DNA from: UMGS1474 sp050946775
GTDB taxonomy: Bacteria > Bacillota > Clostridia > Oscillospirales > Acutalibacteraceae
Reading direction: 5' to 3'
NCBI GenBank assembly: GCA_050946775.1
Contig: JBMNVL010000053.1
Coordinates: forward strand, 1 to 12,867
DNA length: 12,867 bases
This document shows positions 1 through 6,627 of the stretch, one piece after another (the first letter of the stretch is position 1; each line of letters starts with the position of its first letter). The position numbers were made by a program, and so were the translations under genes. The notes below the pieces were generated by a model. The model was not told the origin of the DNA and did no database searches. It worked only from the letters and a program-made list of their open reading frames with translations.

Positions 1-120
1 CAACCGCTTTAGCGGTAGCTCGTGACCGCTTGCGGTTGGCAGACTTTTCAGAGGGCTTTTAGCCCCGCCAGTAACAGCGGCTTACAGCCGCAGAGCAAAC
101 CGCCGGCTTTGCCGGCGGTC
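1..120. repeat. Cluster of short GC-rich hairpins at the left edge
   Basis: Several small inverted repeats follow one another: ACCGC 3-7 with GCGGT 12-16; ACCG 25-28 with CGGT 33-36 (alternatively CAACCGC 1-7 with GCGGTTG 32-38); GGGCT 53-57 with AGCCC 61-65; GCGGCT 77-82 with AGCCGC 86-91; and ACCGCCGGC 99-107 with GCCGGCGGT 111-119 around a TTT loop. None is followed by a convincing T-tract, so they are not ordinary terminators. The arrangement resembles REP-like or IS200/IS605-type element ends, but no transposase is present and the left part is cut by the window edge. Origin is uncertain; the hairpins themselves are seen directly. Confidence 0.6.
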
Positions 121-166
121 ATGATTCCCTTAAAATGCCGATATTTGCAATATATTTTGAAAAGAA

Positions 167-183
167 ATACAATGGCATTGTAT
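167..183. promoter_or_regulatory. Operator-like 17-bp palindrome upstream of the GH28 gene
   Basis: ATACAATG (167-174) is a perfect inverted repeat of CATTGTAT (176-183) around one central base. It sits where the -35 element would be, 12 bp before the TATAAT at 196-201. Its size, symmetry and position fit a dimeric repressor or activator site, for example for a LacI- or GntR-type sugar regulator. No regulator gene is in the window, so the protein is unknown. Confidence 0.5.
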
Positions 184-201
184 ATCGGACTATGCTATAA
201 T
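173..201 (+). promoter_or_regulatory. Promoter of the SGNH/GH28 gene
   Basis: An extended -10, TGCTATAAT, has its TATAAT at 196-201. The -35 position 17 bp upstream (TGGCAT, 173-178) is weak and overlaps the palindrome at 167-183, which suggests regulated expression. Start of transcription would be near 208, leaving a leader of about 105 bases. A second, poorer candidate is TTGCAT 252-257 with TAAAAT 274-279 (16-bp spacer). No riboswitch is recognised in the leader. Confidence 0.55.
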
Positions 202-314
202 GAATTCAGAAAGCCATCGTTGTTTCTGGCGAAAAGAACGGGCGTTTTGGCTTGCATTTACCGGACGATCGGCTAAAATGAAGACAGAACCACGTCGACA
301 AGGAGGTACCTTTT

Positions 315-3300
315 ATGAAACTGCGTTCTGTGCTGCGCCGCACGGTCGCGTTGTCGCTGGCGCTGCTGCTGGCGATTCCGCCGCTGACGGCGGCCGCCGC
401 CAACACCACGCGCACCATCGTATTCGTTGGGGACAGTCTGACCGCCGGCTCACACGCCAGCGGCAGCGCTTACTTTTACCCGCAGTTGATCGGCCGGTGG
501 CTGGGGGACGGGTTTACCGTGCTCAACCGCGGCCGTTCGGGAAACGTCCTCTACGGCGGCGGCGCCCAGGCAGGCCGCCAGTATCCGATGGAAAATCTGC
601 AGCAGGACGTCACCGGCGCCGACGCGGTGGTGATCATGCTGGGCACCAACGATACCAAGTACTGGACCGACGCGTCTTTGCACGACAAGTTCGTCGAGCA
701 GTATAAAGCCACGATTGCCATTATGAAGGAATGGAATCCCACCGTCGATCTCATTCTGGCAACGCCGCCTACGTCCACCGTCACCGGCGCGACCGCGGAG
801 TATGCCAATATCTTGCTGGAGGATATTTCCGCCCACATCCGGAATATGGTCGAGCAGGAGTACGCCGCGGACGCGCACATCCGGCTGATGGATATCAACG
901 CCATGACCAAGGGTTGGAACGTGGATCACCCCGACTGGTACGACGATCAGGTCCACTTCAACAATACCGGCTACAAGCAGTTGGCGCGGCTGTTTTACGA
1001 GGAATATTGGGACACCACGGTGCACGCCTTGCGCATCGACGGCGACCCGACGGTGGTGATCGACAACACGGCGAACACCATCGGCATTTTGGCCGATCCG
1101 GCGTCTCTGTCCGGCAAAACCGCCGTCGTTTCGGTGGCAAAAAAATCCCAGGCGCCGGCCACCCTGTCGCTGAACCGCCTTCCCGCGACCCTGACCGTCA
1201 AGGCGCCCTACGACGGCATGACCCGCAAATATCGGGTCTTTGCCACCACCCAAACCCGGCAGGTGGTCGACCGGTTCGATCTGCTGGAAGCGGGCGCTCT
1301 CATCACCGCCACCAACGTCGACGGCGGCTACGTGGCCACCAACGCCTTTGACGGCGACCGCGCCAGCTTTTGGAACACCAAAAGCCACCCCGATAACACC
1401 TTCAGCGAGACCCTGTCGATCGACGCGCTGGCGCCGCTGACCGTTCAGCGGATGGTCTTTCAGCAAAAATCCAGTTGGGCGGGGCGTACCGAGGTGGTCA
1501 ATCTGACCGCCAGCGTCGACGGCGAGACCTATTTCTCCGTTTTACAAAACGAGCCGCTGGCCTTTGATCCCGACGTCAACGGCAACGAAGTGGCGGTGAC
1601 GCCAAACGAGCCGATCACCGCCCGGTACTGGAAACTGGAGGTCCTGTCCACCACCAACTACGAATGCCGCGCCCAACTGGGCGAATGGACGCTTTACGGC
1701 GGGCAGACGGTGCTCATCGAGCCCGACGAGGTGCCGGATTTCACCGGTGCGCCGCCGGTGCCCTGCGTCAGCAAGGTGGCGGGCACCAGCCACGACGCCG
1801 ACTGGATCCATCTGCATACCAATCTGCAGGTGGGCGACGCGGTGTATACCAACGATCCCAACACCACCGCGGCGGTCATCGAGGATCCCGCCAACGACGT
1901 GATCGTCTCCCTGCCGGAGAAATACCGGGGTGCCGATCTGATTCGCACCCACCGCCACAACCGGGGCAGCGCCAAGTTCCTCACCGAGCGGGACATCGAC
2001 GTTTACGCGGCGATGGACGACCGCTATGCGTCCTTCCCGTGGAGCGGCTGGCAGCGCACCGACGACGCTGTCGCGCTGGCCGACGGCACCACCTACACCC
2101 TGTACAAAAAGCGGTATCTGGCGGGGGTACAGGTCGATACCGGCAGCTTCGGCAGCAGCAAGGACAGCCAGAACAACGTTTTCTTTATTCTTTTGCCGGC
2201 CAACGGACCGGCTACCTCCAACGCTCTGACCCACGACCCGGTCCTGCCTGAGGGCGAGCGCGATCCCGCCCATTCGACCGACGGGGAGTATCGCCTGTAC
2301 ATCAACGACGTGTTCAACACCGAAACCGGCGACGGTCTTCCGACCGGCTACGCCGTGGTCGGAGGCAGCGGAACGGCGGGTATCAGCGCCATTCCCGAAA
2401 AGCCCGAACCCGAGCCCATCGTCCCGCCGGCGGCGGGTACCAACATGGCGCTGGGACAGCCCTTTACCGTCAGTTCCGACACCTGGCACGGTGAAAGCCC
2501 GGTCGACGGCGATCCCACCACCTATTGGCAGAGCCAGGGCAACCTGACCGCCGCCAATCCCGCCGTTTTGACGGTGGATCTGGGCTACGGCTGGAAGATC
2601 AACGAGATCAAGCTCAAGCTCTGGCCCCGGTGGGGCGACCGGGTGCAGAAGCTGGAGATCCAGGGCAGCGCCGACGGCAACGCTTTCACGACGCTGGTGC
2701 CCCTGGCGGACTATACCTTCGTGCAAAACAACAACGTGGTCACCGTCCCGGTGAGCGAAGCCACGGCGCGCTACCTGCGGGTGGTGGGGATTTCCAACAC
2801 CGGCAACGGCGGCGTGCAGATCGGCGAGATCGAGGTTTACGGTCCCGAGCAGGACCCGGTTACGGTGATCCCCGAACCGGACGAGGATACCACCCCGCCC
2901 GACCGGACGCTGGACATGACCGGCGCGCTGACGGTCGAGCGGCAGATGCCAACCGCTCTGACCGGACGGCTGGTGATCGAGACCCGGGTGAAAGCGGGAG
3001 CGGGCGCCGCGTCGGTGGCGCTTTGCGATCCGGCCGGCGGCGAAAGCGGCCGGGTGGCGCTGGACGGCCTGTTCGAGGGCTGGCACACCGTCAAATGGGT
3101 GGTGGATACCGCCGCGCAAACGGTGCAGGTCTGGCGGGATCATCTGCTGATCGAGCGGGATCAGCCCTTTGCCGGCGCGGCGGTGGTCGCCGTCAGATTT
3201 ACCGCCGCTGACGGGATGCGGATCGACACCCTGCGGGCGGCGGACGATACCGAGATCTATCTGGCACAGGACGATTTCAACGCCCAAAAAACCGGCGAAC

Positions 3301-6300
3301 AGCCGACCGGATGGGACGGCGGCGAGGTGGCGGAAGTGCCCTTTGCCCAGAATAAGAGCTTGTGCCTGTCGGGCGTCGGGGCGACGGCGTCCCGCGCCAT
3401 CCCGGCCACCCGGGGCGACCTGACGGTGGAGGTGCGGGTCAAGCCCGTCACCGCCGATTGGGTCACCGCGCCGCTGGTCACCGACAGCGAAGGACGGCTG
3501 GCCGCCAAGGTGGCCTTTTACCACAACAGCATCTTCATTAACGACGGGCCGAACTGGGCGTACGTCTGCGACCAGGTGCTGGCTTACGCCCAGTACGAGG
3601 CGAACAACTGGTACGATCTGCGGCTGGTGCTCAACACCGACACCCGCCGGTACGATCTCTACGTCGACGGCGCTCTGCGGTATCGCGGCGCGGCCTTTGC
3701 CGAGGCGATCGACGCCGTCGAGCGGGTCACCTTCCGAAACGACGAGGAAAACACCCTGTACGTCGACGAGCTGCGGGTGTTCGACAGCGCGTCGATCACC
3801 CGCGGGGTGACGGGGGATCTGGTTTTCAACGTGCGGGACTTCGGCGCCAGGGGCGACGGGGTGACCGACGATACCGCCGCCATCGACGCGGCGATCAAAG
3901 CCGCGGCCGGCACCGGCGGCACGGTGCTGCTGGAAAACGGCGTTTTCTACACCGGGCAGATCACCCTGAAAAGCGATATGACCTTCTTCGTGGCGCCCAC
4001 CGCGACCATCTACGCCAACCACGACCGCCACGCCTACCGCAAGGTGATCCCCTCCAACGGCTACAACGGCAACCGTCAGCTCGGCCGGGGCATAATCTTC
4101 TTCCAGGGGGAGAAAAACGTGCGGATCACCGGCGGCGGCACCATCTACGGCAACGGGCGTTACGCCTTCGGCGAGAACGATCCCGGCGATCAGCGGCCGT
4201 GTCTGCTGTATTTCGCCCAGTGCGAAAACGTGACGGTCGAGGATCTGCGGATGGTGCAAAGCCCCTTCTGGACGGTGGTGCCCTACGAGAGCGTCGGAGT
4301 GACCGCCCGGCACCTGGATATTACCAACCAGCTCGGACCCAACCGGGACGGCATCGACCCGGTCAACACCTCCTATCTGACGGCGGAATACTGCCGCATC
4401 ATCGCCGGGGACGACGCGTTTTGCCCGAAAAGCGGCAACCAGATCCCCAGCACCCATATCGAGGCGCGAAATTGTCTGCTGCAGTCGGACTGCAACGGCA
4501 TCAAGATTGGCACCGATACCCAGGGCCCCTTCACCCACTTCCTGTTTGAGGATATCCTGATCAAACGGGTGGGGCTGTCGGGACTGACGGTGCAGTCGGT
4601 CGACGGATCGGATATCGAGGATATCCGTTTTCAGCGCATCGAGATGAACGACGTGGATAACGCCCTGTTCATCTGTATAGGCAACCGCTGCCGGCTGCCG
4701 GTGCCCGCCGGGGACGCGGTGAAGAAGCTCGGTTCTATCCGGGATCTTACCTTTGAGGACATCCTCTTCACCAACCCGATGGGCCGGCCCTACAACCGCA
4801 ACGGAGGCGAAAACGTCCACGAGGCGATGATCATCGGGCTGAATCCGGAATACAACATCCTGAACGACGGCAAAGAATATTTTGTACGGGACATCCTGTT
4901 CAAGAACGTCCACATGGAGATGCCCGGCGGGGTGACCGCCATTCCGAACCCCACCTCCGGCATCAAGAACAACTATCCCGAACACGATTCTCTGGGTACT
5001 TCGTCGGGTTGGGCGTACACCCTGCGGTGGGTGGACAACGTGCGGTTCGTCAACTGCACCGACGTGATGCTCAAAAACGACGCCCGTCCCGAGATCGCCC
5101 GGCTGGAGGGCAGCGATAACGCCGCCCAGACCGCGCTGCGGCAGGCGATCGACGAGGCCGAGGCAACGGCGAACAATCCCTCTTTCGCCCAGCAGGACGA
5201 GTCGATCCGCCGCCCGCTGGAAGAGGCGCTGGCCGCCGCCTGGGCGACCTATGAAAACAACAACGCCACCGCCGCCGACTGCGCGGCGGCACAAAACGCG
5301 CTGCAGGAAGCGCTCGAGGGGCTGGACGTCACCATCACGGTGGACAAAACCGCTCTGCAGGCGGCCGTGGAGGATCGCCCGGACGATCCCGATCAGTATA
5401 CCGCCGCGTCCTACGCCGCCTATCAGCAGGCGCTGATGGCCGCCATGGCGGTGCTGGCGGACGAAGACGCGACCCAGTATACCGTCAACGCCGCTCTCAA
5501 AGCTCTGCGGGCGGCCAAGGACGGGCTGGAAATCGACTGGGGCGCCGATCCCCTCAACGCCGGACTGCGCTTTACCGAAGCCGACGGCACCTATGCCCAG
5601 TTGCTTTACGGCTGGATGTATTACGTCGACTGGAAGACCGGCGACACCGCCCCGGCGGATCTGTCGGGCACGGCGCCCAACGGCGCCAACAAGAATCTGG
5701 TGCTGCGGGCAACCGTGCGGCCGGAAGCGCTCAAAGACGGCGTCGACGTGCGCACCGCTTGGAAAGAGATCGGCTTGCGGCTGCGCAGTGCCCACGTGGG
5801 CGATGAGGAGCGGGCCAGCGGATTTATCCACATCCCCGCCCGGTCGGTCGTGTGGAAAGAGGACAATTCCTTCGACATCGAGATCCCGCTGTCGGATTTT
5901 GCCACCGACAAGATCGACTGGTCGGCGGTGCGCCAGCTGCATATCGAATGCCCGCTGGCCGACGGATCGCCCTACCGGCTGGACGCCACCGGCAATTCCG
6001 ACGCCCTGGCGCTGACGCTGGAAAACGTCCGCATCGAGGCCAAAACGCTGGTCGCCGACAAAACGGCGCTGCAGCAGGCGATCGCCGCGGCCGAGGCGAT
6101 CGATTTGACCGGCTGTACCGCCGACAGCGCCGCGGCGTTGACGGCGGCGCTGGATGCCGCCCGCACCGTCGCCGCCGATCCCGACGCGCTGCAGCCCCGG
6201 GTGGACAAGGCGCTGGTGGCGCTCAACGAGGCGGTCATGGGCTTGACGGCCGACGATCAGCCGCTGCCCGGCGACGTGGACGGCAGCGGCGCCGTTACCG

Positions 6301-6458
6301 CCGCCGACGCCCTGATGGCGCTGCAGGCGGCCACCGGCAAGATCCTGCTGACCGAGCGGGAGCAAACAGCCGCCGACGTCGACGGGAAGCCCGGCGTGTC
6401 CGCGGCCGACGCGCTGCTGATTTTGCAGTACGCCACCGGCAAGATCACCGCCTTCTGA
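315..6458 (+). CDS. Secreted dockerin protein: SGNH esterase + CBM32-like + GH28-like glycosidase
   Basis: A 2047-aa secreted multimodular carbohydrate-active protein. AAGGAGG at 300-306 lies 8 bases before the ATG, and a signal peptide follows (Arg-rich n-region, hydrophobic 11-24, cleavage near AAAA 26-29). Modules: SGNH/GDSL esterase about 32-235 (GDSL with Ser41, Gly73, GTND with Asn112, Asp211/His214); F5/8C-CBM32-like 325-463; a beta domain about 484-628 (WIHLHTNLQVGD, YTLYKKRYLAG) resembling modules I recall on bacterial pectinases; second CBM32-like 708-843; two LamG-like segments 866-975 and 981-1156; GH28-like beta-helix 1170-1590; FIVAR-like helical units 1604-1670 and 1677-1739; unnamed beta module 1748-1908; FIVAR-like 1913-1977; dockerin 1985-2047. 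The GH28-like part keeps Asn1343-x-Asp1345 and Asp1366-Asp1367, but has CNG where GHG is usual and TVQ where RIK is usual, so strict polygalacturonase activity is doubtful. Likely role: deacetylation and cleavage of acetylated pectin or a related glycan outside the cell, attached to a cohesin scaffold. Module calls are firm; substrate is inferred. Confidence 0.88.
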   Translation: MKLRSVLRRTVALSLALLLAIPPLTAAAANTTRTIVFVGDSLTAGSHASGSAYFYPQLIGRWLGDGFTVLNRGRSGNVLYGGGAQAGRQYPMENLQQDVTGADAVVIMLGTNDTKYWTDASLHDKFVEQYKATIAIMKEWNPTVDLILATPPTSTVTGATAEYANILLEDISAHIRNMVEQEYAADAHIRLMDINAMTKGWNVDHPDWYDDQVHFNNTGYKQLARLFYEEYWDTTVHALRIDGDPTVVIDNTANTIGILADPASLSGKTAVVSVAKKSQAPATLSLNRLPATLTVKAPYDGMTRKYRVFATTQTRQVVDRFDLLEAGALITATNVDGGYVATNAFDGDRASFWNTKSHPDNTFSETLSIDALAPLTVQRMVFQQKSSWAGRTEVVNLTASVDGETYFSVLQNEPLAFDPDVNGNEVAVTPNEPITARYWKLEVLSTTNYECRAQLGEWTLYGGQTVLIEPDEVPDFTGAPPVPCVSKVAGTSHDADWIHLHTNLQVGDAVYTNDPNTTAAVIEDPANDVIVSLPEKYRGADLIRTHRHNRGSAKFLTERDIDVYAAMDDRYASFPWSGWQRTDDAVALADGTTYTLYKKRYLAGVQVDTGSFGSSKDSQNNVFFILLPANGPATSNALTHDPVLPEGERDPAHSTDGEYRLYINDVFNTETGDGLPTGYAVVGGSGTAGISAIPEKPEPEPIVPPAAGTNMALGQPFTVSSDTWHGESPVDGDPTTYWQSQGNLTAANPAVLTVDLGYGWKINEIKLKLWPRWGDRVQKLEIQGSADGNAFTTLVPLADYTFVQNNNVVTVPVSEATARYLRVVGISNTGNGGVQIGEIEVYGPEQDPVTVIPEPDEDTTPPDRTLDMTGALTVERQMPTALTGRLVIETRVKAGAGAASVALCDPAGGESGRVALDGLFEGWHTVKWVVDTAAQTVQVWRDHLLIERDQPFAGAAVVAVRFTAADGMRIDTLRAADDTEIYLAQDDFNAQKTGEQPTGWDGGEVAEVPFAQNKSLCLSGVGATASRAIPATRGDLTVEVRVKPVTADWVTAPLVTDSEGRLAAKVAFYHNSIFINDGPNWAYVCDQVLAYAQYEANNWYDLRLVLNTDTRRYDLYVDGALRYRGAAFAEAIDAVERVTFRNDEENTLYVDELRVFDSASITRGVTGDLVFNVRDFGARGDGVTDDTAAIDAAIKAAAGTGGTVLLENGVFYTGQITLKSDMTFFVAPTATIYANHDRHAYRKVIPSNGYNGNRQLGRGIIFFQGEKNVRITGGGTIYGNGRYAFGENDPGDQRPCLLYFAQCENVTVEDLRMVQSPFWTVVPYESVGVTARHLDITNQLGPNRDGIDPVNTSYLTAEYCRIIAGDDAFCPKSGNQIPSTHIEARNCLLQSDCNGIKIGTDTQGPFTHFLFEDILIKRVGLSGLTVQSVDGSDIEDIRFQRIEMNDVDNALFICIGNRCRLPVPAGDAVKKLGSIRDLTFEDILFTNPMGRPYNRNGGENVHEAMIIGLNPEYNILNDGKEYFVRDILFKNVHMEMPGGVTAIPNPTSGIKNNYPEHDSLGTSSGWAYTLRWVDNVRFVNCTDVMLKNDARPEIARLEGSDNAAQTALRQAIDEAEATANNPSFAQQDESIRRPLEEALAAAWATYENNNATAADCAAAQNALQEALEGLDVTITVDKTALQAAVEDRPDDPDQYTAASYAAYQQALMAAMAVLADEDATQYTVNAALKALRAAKDGLEIDWGADPLNAGLRFTEADGTYAQLLYGWMYYVDWKTGDTAPADLSGTAPNGANKNLVLRATVRPEALKDGVDVRTAWKEIGLRLRSAHVGDEERASGFIHIPARSVVWKEDNSFDIEIPLSDFATDKIDWSAVRQLHIECPLADGSPYRLDATGNSDALALTLENVRIEAKTLVADKTALQQAIAAAEAIDLTGCTADSAAALTAALDAARTVAADPDALQPRVDKALVALNEAVMGLTADDQPLPGDVDGSGAVTAADALMALQAATGKILLTEREQTAADVDGKPGVSAADALLILQYATGKITAF
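3822..5084 (+). other. GH28-like right-handed beta-helix domain within the first large protein
   Basis: The domain opens with the FGARGDGVTDDTAAI signature typical of pectinase-type beta-helix enzymes. NRDGID (residues 1343-1348) and AGDD (1364-1367) supply the three aspartates expected of GH28. The third motif reads CNGIKIGT (1393-1400) and the fourth GLTVQS (1423-1428). Canonical polygalacturonases have a His in the third and Arg-x-Lys in the fourth. This places the domain in a divergent GH28-like group, with galacturonan, rhamnogalacturonan or a neutral glycan all possible substrates. Confidence 0.75.
5556..6038 (+). repeat. Unnamed beta module, copy 1 (first large protein, residues 1748-1908)
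   Basis: About 160 residues with predicted alternating beta strands, sharing with the three copies in the second protein a Y-x-D-W motif (1770-1773), G-L-R-L-R-S (1820-1825), an E-I-P-L strand and a D-W pair (1868-1869) before a hydrophobic strand. It is most like the C-terminal copy at 10705-11220: both have L-L-Y-G, D-L-S-G and N-G-A-N. It sits between FIVAR-like helical units. A carbohydrate-binding role is inferred from context; I do not recognise a named family. Confidence 0.7.
6073..6099 (+). repeat. 27-bp stretch shared with 11261-11287
   Basis: These 27 bases, encoding part of the last FIVAR-like helix (QQAIAAAEA), are identical to 11261-11287 at the equivalent place in the second gene. 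The C-terminal cassettes of the two genes are therefore related at DNA level, not only by protein fold. Confidence 0.85.
6267..6455 (+). other. C-terminal dockerin of the first large protein
   Basis: Two F-hand-like calcium-binding repeats. The first has DVDG with Asp1987, Asp1989, Ser1991 and Asp1998; the second has DVDG with Asp2021, Asp2023 and Asp2032, and Lys at loop position 5. Each is followed by an ADAL-type helix. Positions 10-11 of each loop are Ala-Ala, as in the dockerin of the neighbouring protein, so the two probably bind the same cohesin type. The protein ends in GKITAF, also shared with the neighbour. Confidence 0.88.
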
Positions 6459-6470
6459 AATGGCTTAAAC

Positions 6471-6505
6471 AAAGCCGCCTCATCCCTGCGGATGAGGCGG
6501 CTTTT
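6471..6505 (+). terminator. Rho-independent terminator after the SGNH/GH28 gene
   Basis: A perfect 15-bp stem (6471-6485 with 6490-6504) around a CTGC loop, ending in CTTTT and followed a few bases later by GTTTTT. It starts 12 bases after the stop codon. It separates this gene transcriptionally from the next one, which has its own promoter. Confidence 0.9.
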
Positions 6506-6561
6506 GGCGTTTTTCACAGAATTTGCCGCTTTTTTTCGGCGAGTGAAAGGGGAAAGTCGCC

Positions 6562-6591
6562 TTGTCCTGCGACAGGGAAATGTGCTATACT
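6562..6591 (+). promoter_or_regulatory. Promoter of the SASA-type esterase gene
   Basis: TATACT at 6586-6591 with an extended TGC before it, and TTGTCC at 6562-6567 as the -35 (18-bp spacer). The element resembles the extended -10 of the first gene. An imperfect inverted repeat, CCTTGTC 6560-6566 with GACAGGG 6571-6577 (one mismatch), overlaps the -35 and could be a regulator site. It does not match the palindrome upstream of the first gene. Confidence 0.6.
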
Positions 6592-6627
6592 TTCCTTAAG
6601 AGGCCACACAAAAAAGGAGGAATCCCT

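Noticed and set aside
202..300. A riboswitch in the leader of the first large gene
   Set aside because: Only a weak 6-bp stem (207-212 with 223-228) is visible. No known aptamer motif or anti-terminator pair is recognised.
1542..6365. A 1607-codon open frame on the minus strand across the first large gene
   Set aside because: It lies wholly antisense to a protein with clear domains, and its translation is low-complexity (rich in G, R, V, H, Q) with no recognisable motif. Open antisense frames of this kind are a side effect of the high-GC codon use.
6562..6627. An upstream TTG start adding 22 residues to the second large protein
   Set aside because: That start lies in the -35 element and the added residues precede a normal signal peptide. 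The ATG at 6628 has a well-placed AGGAGG.
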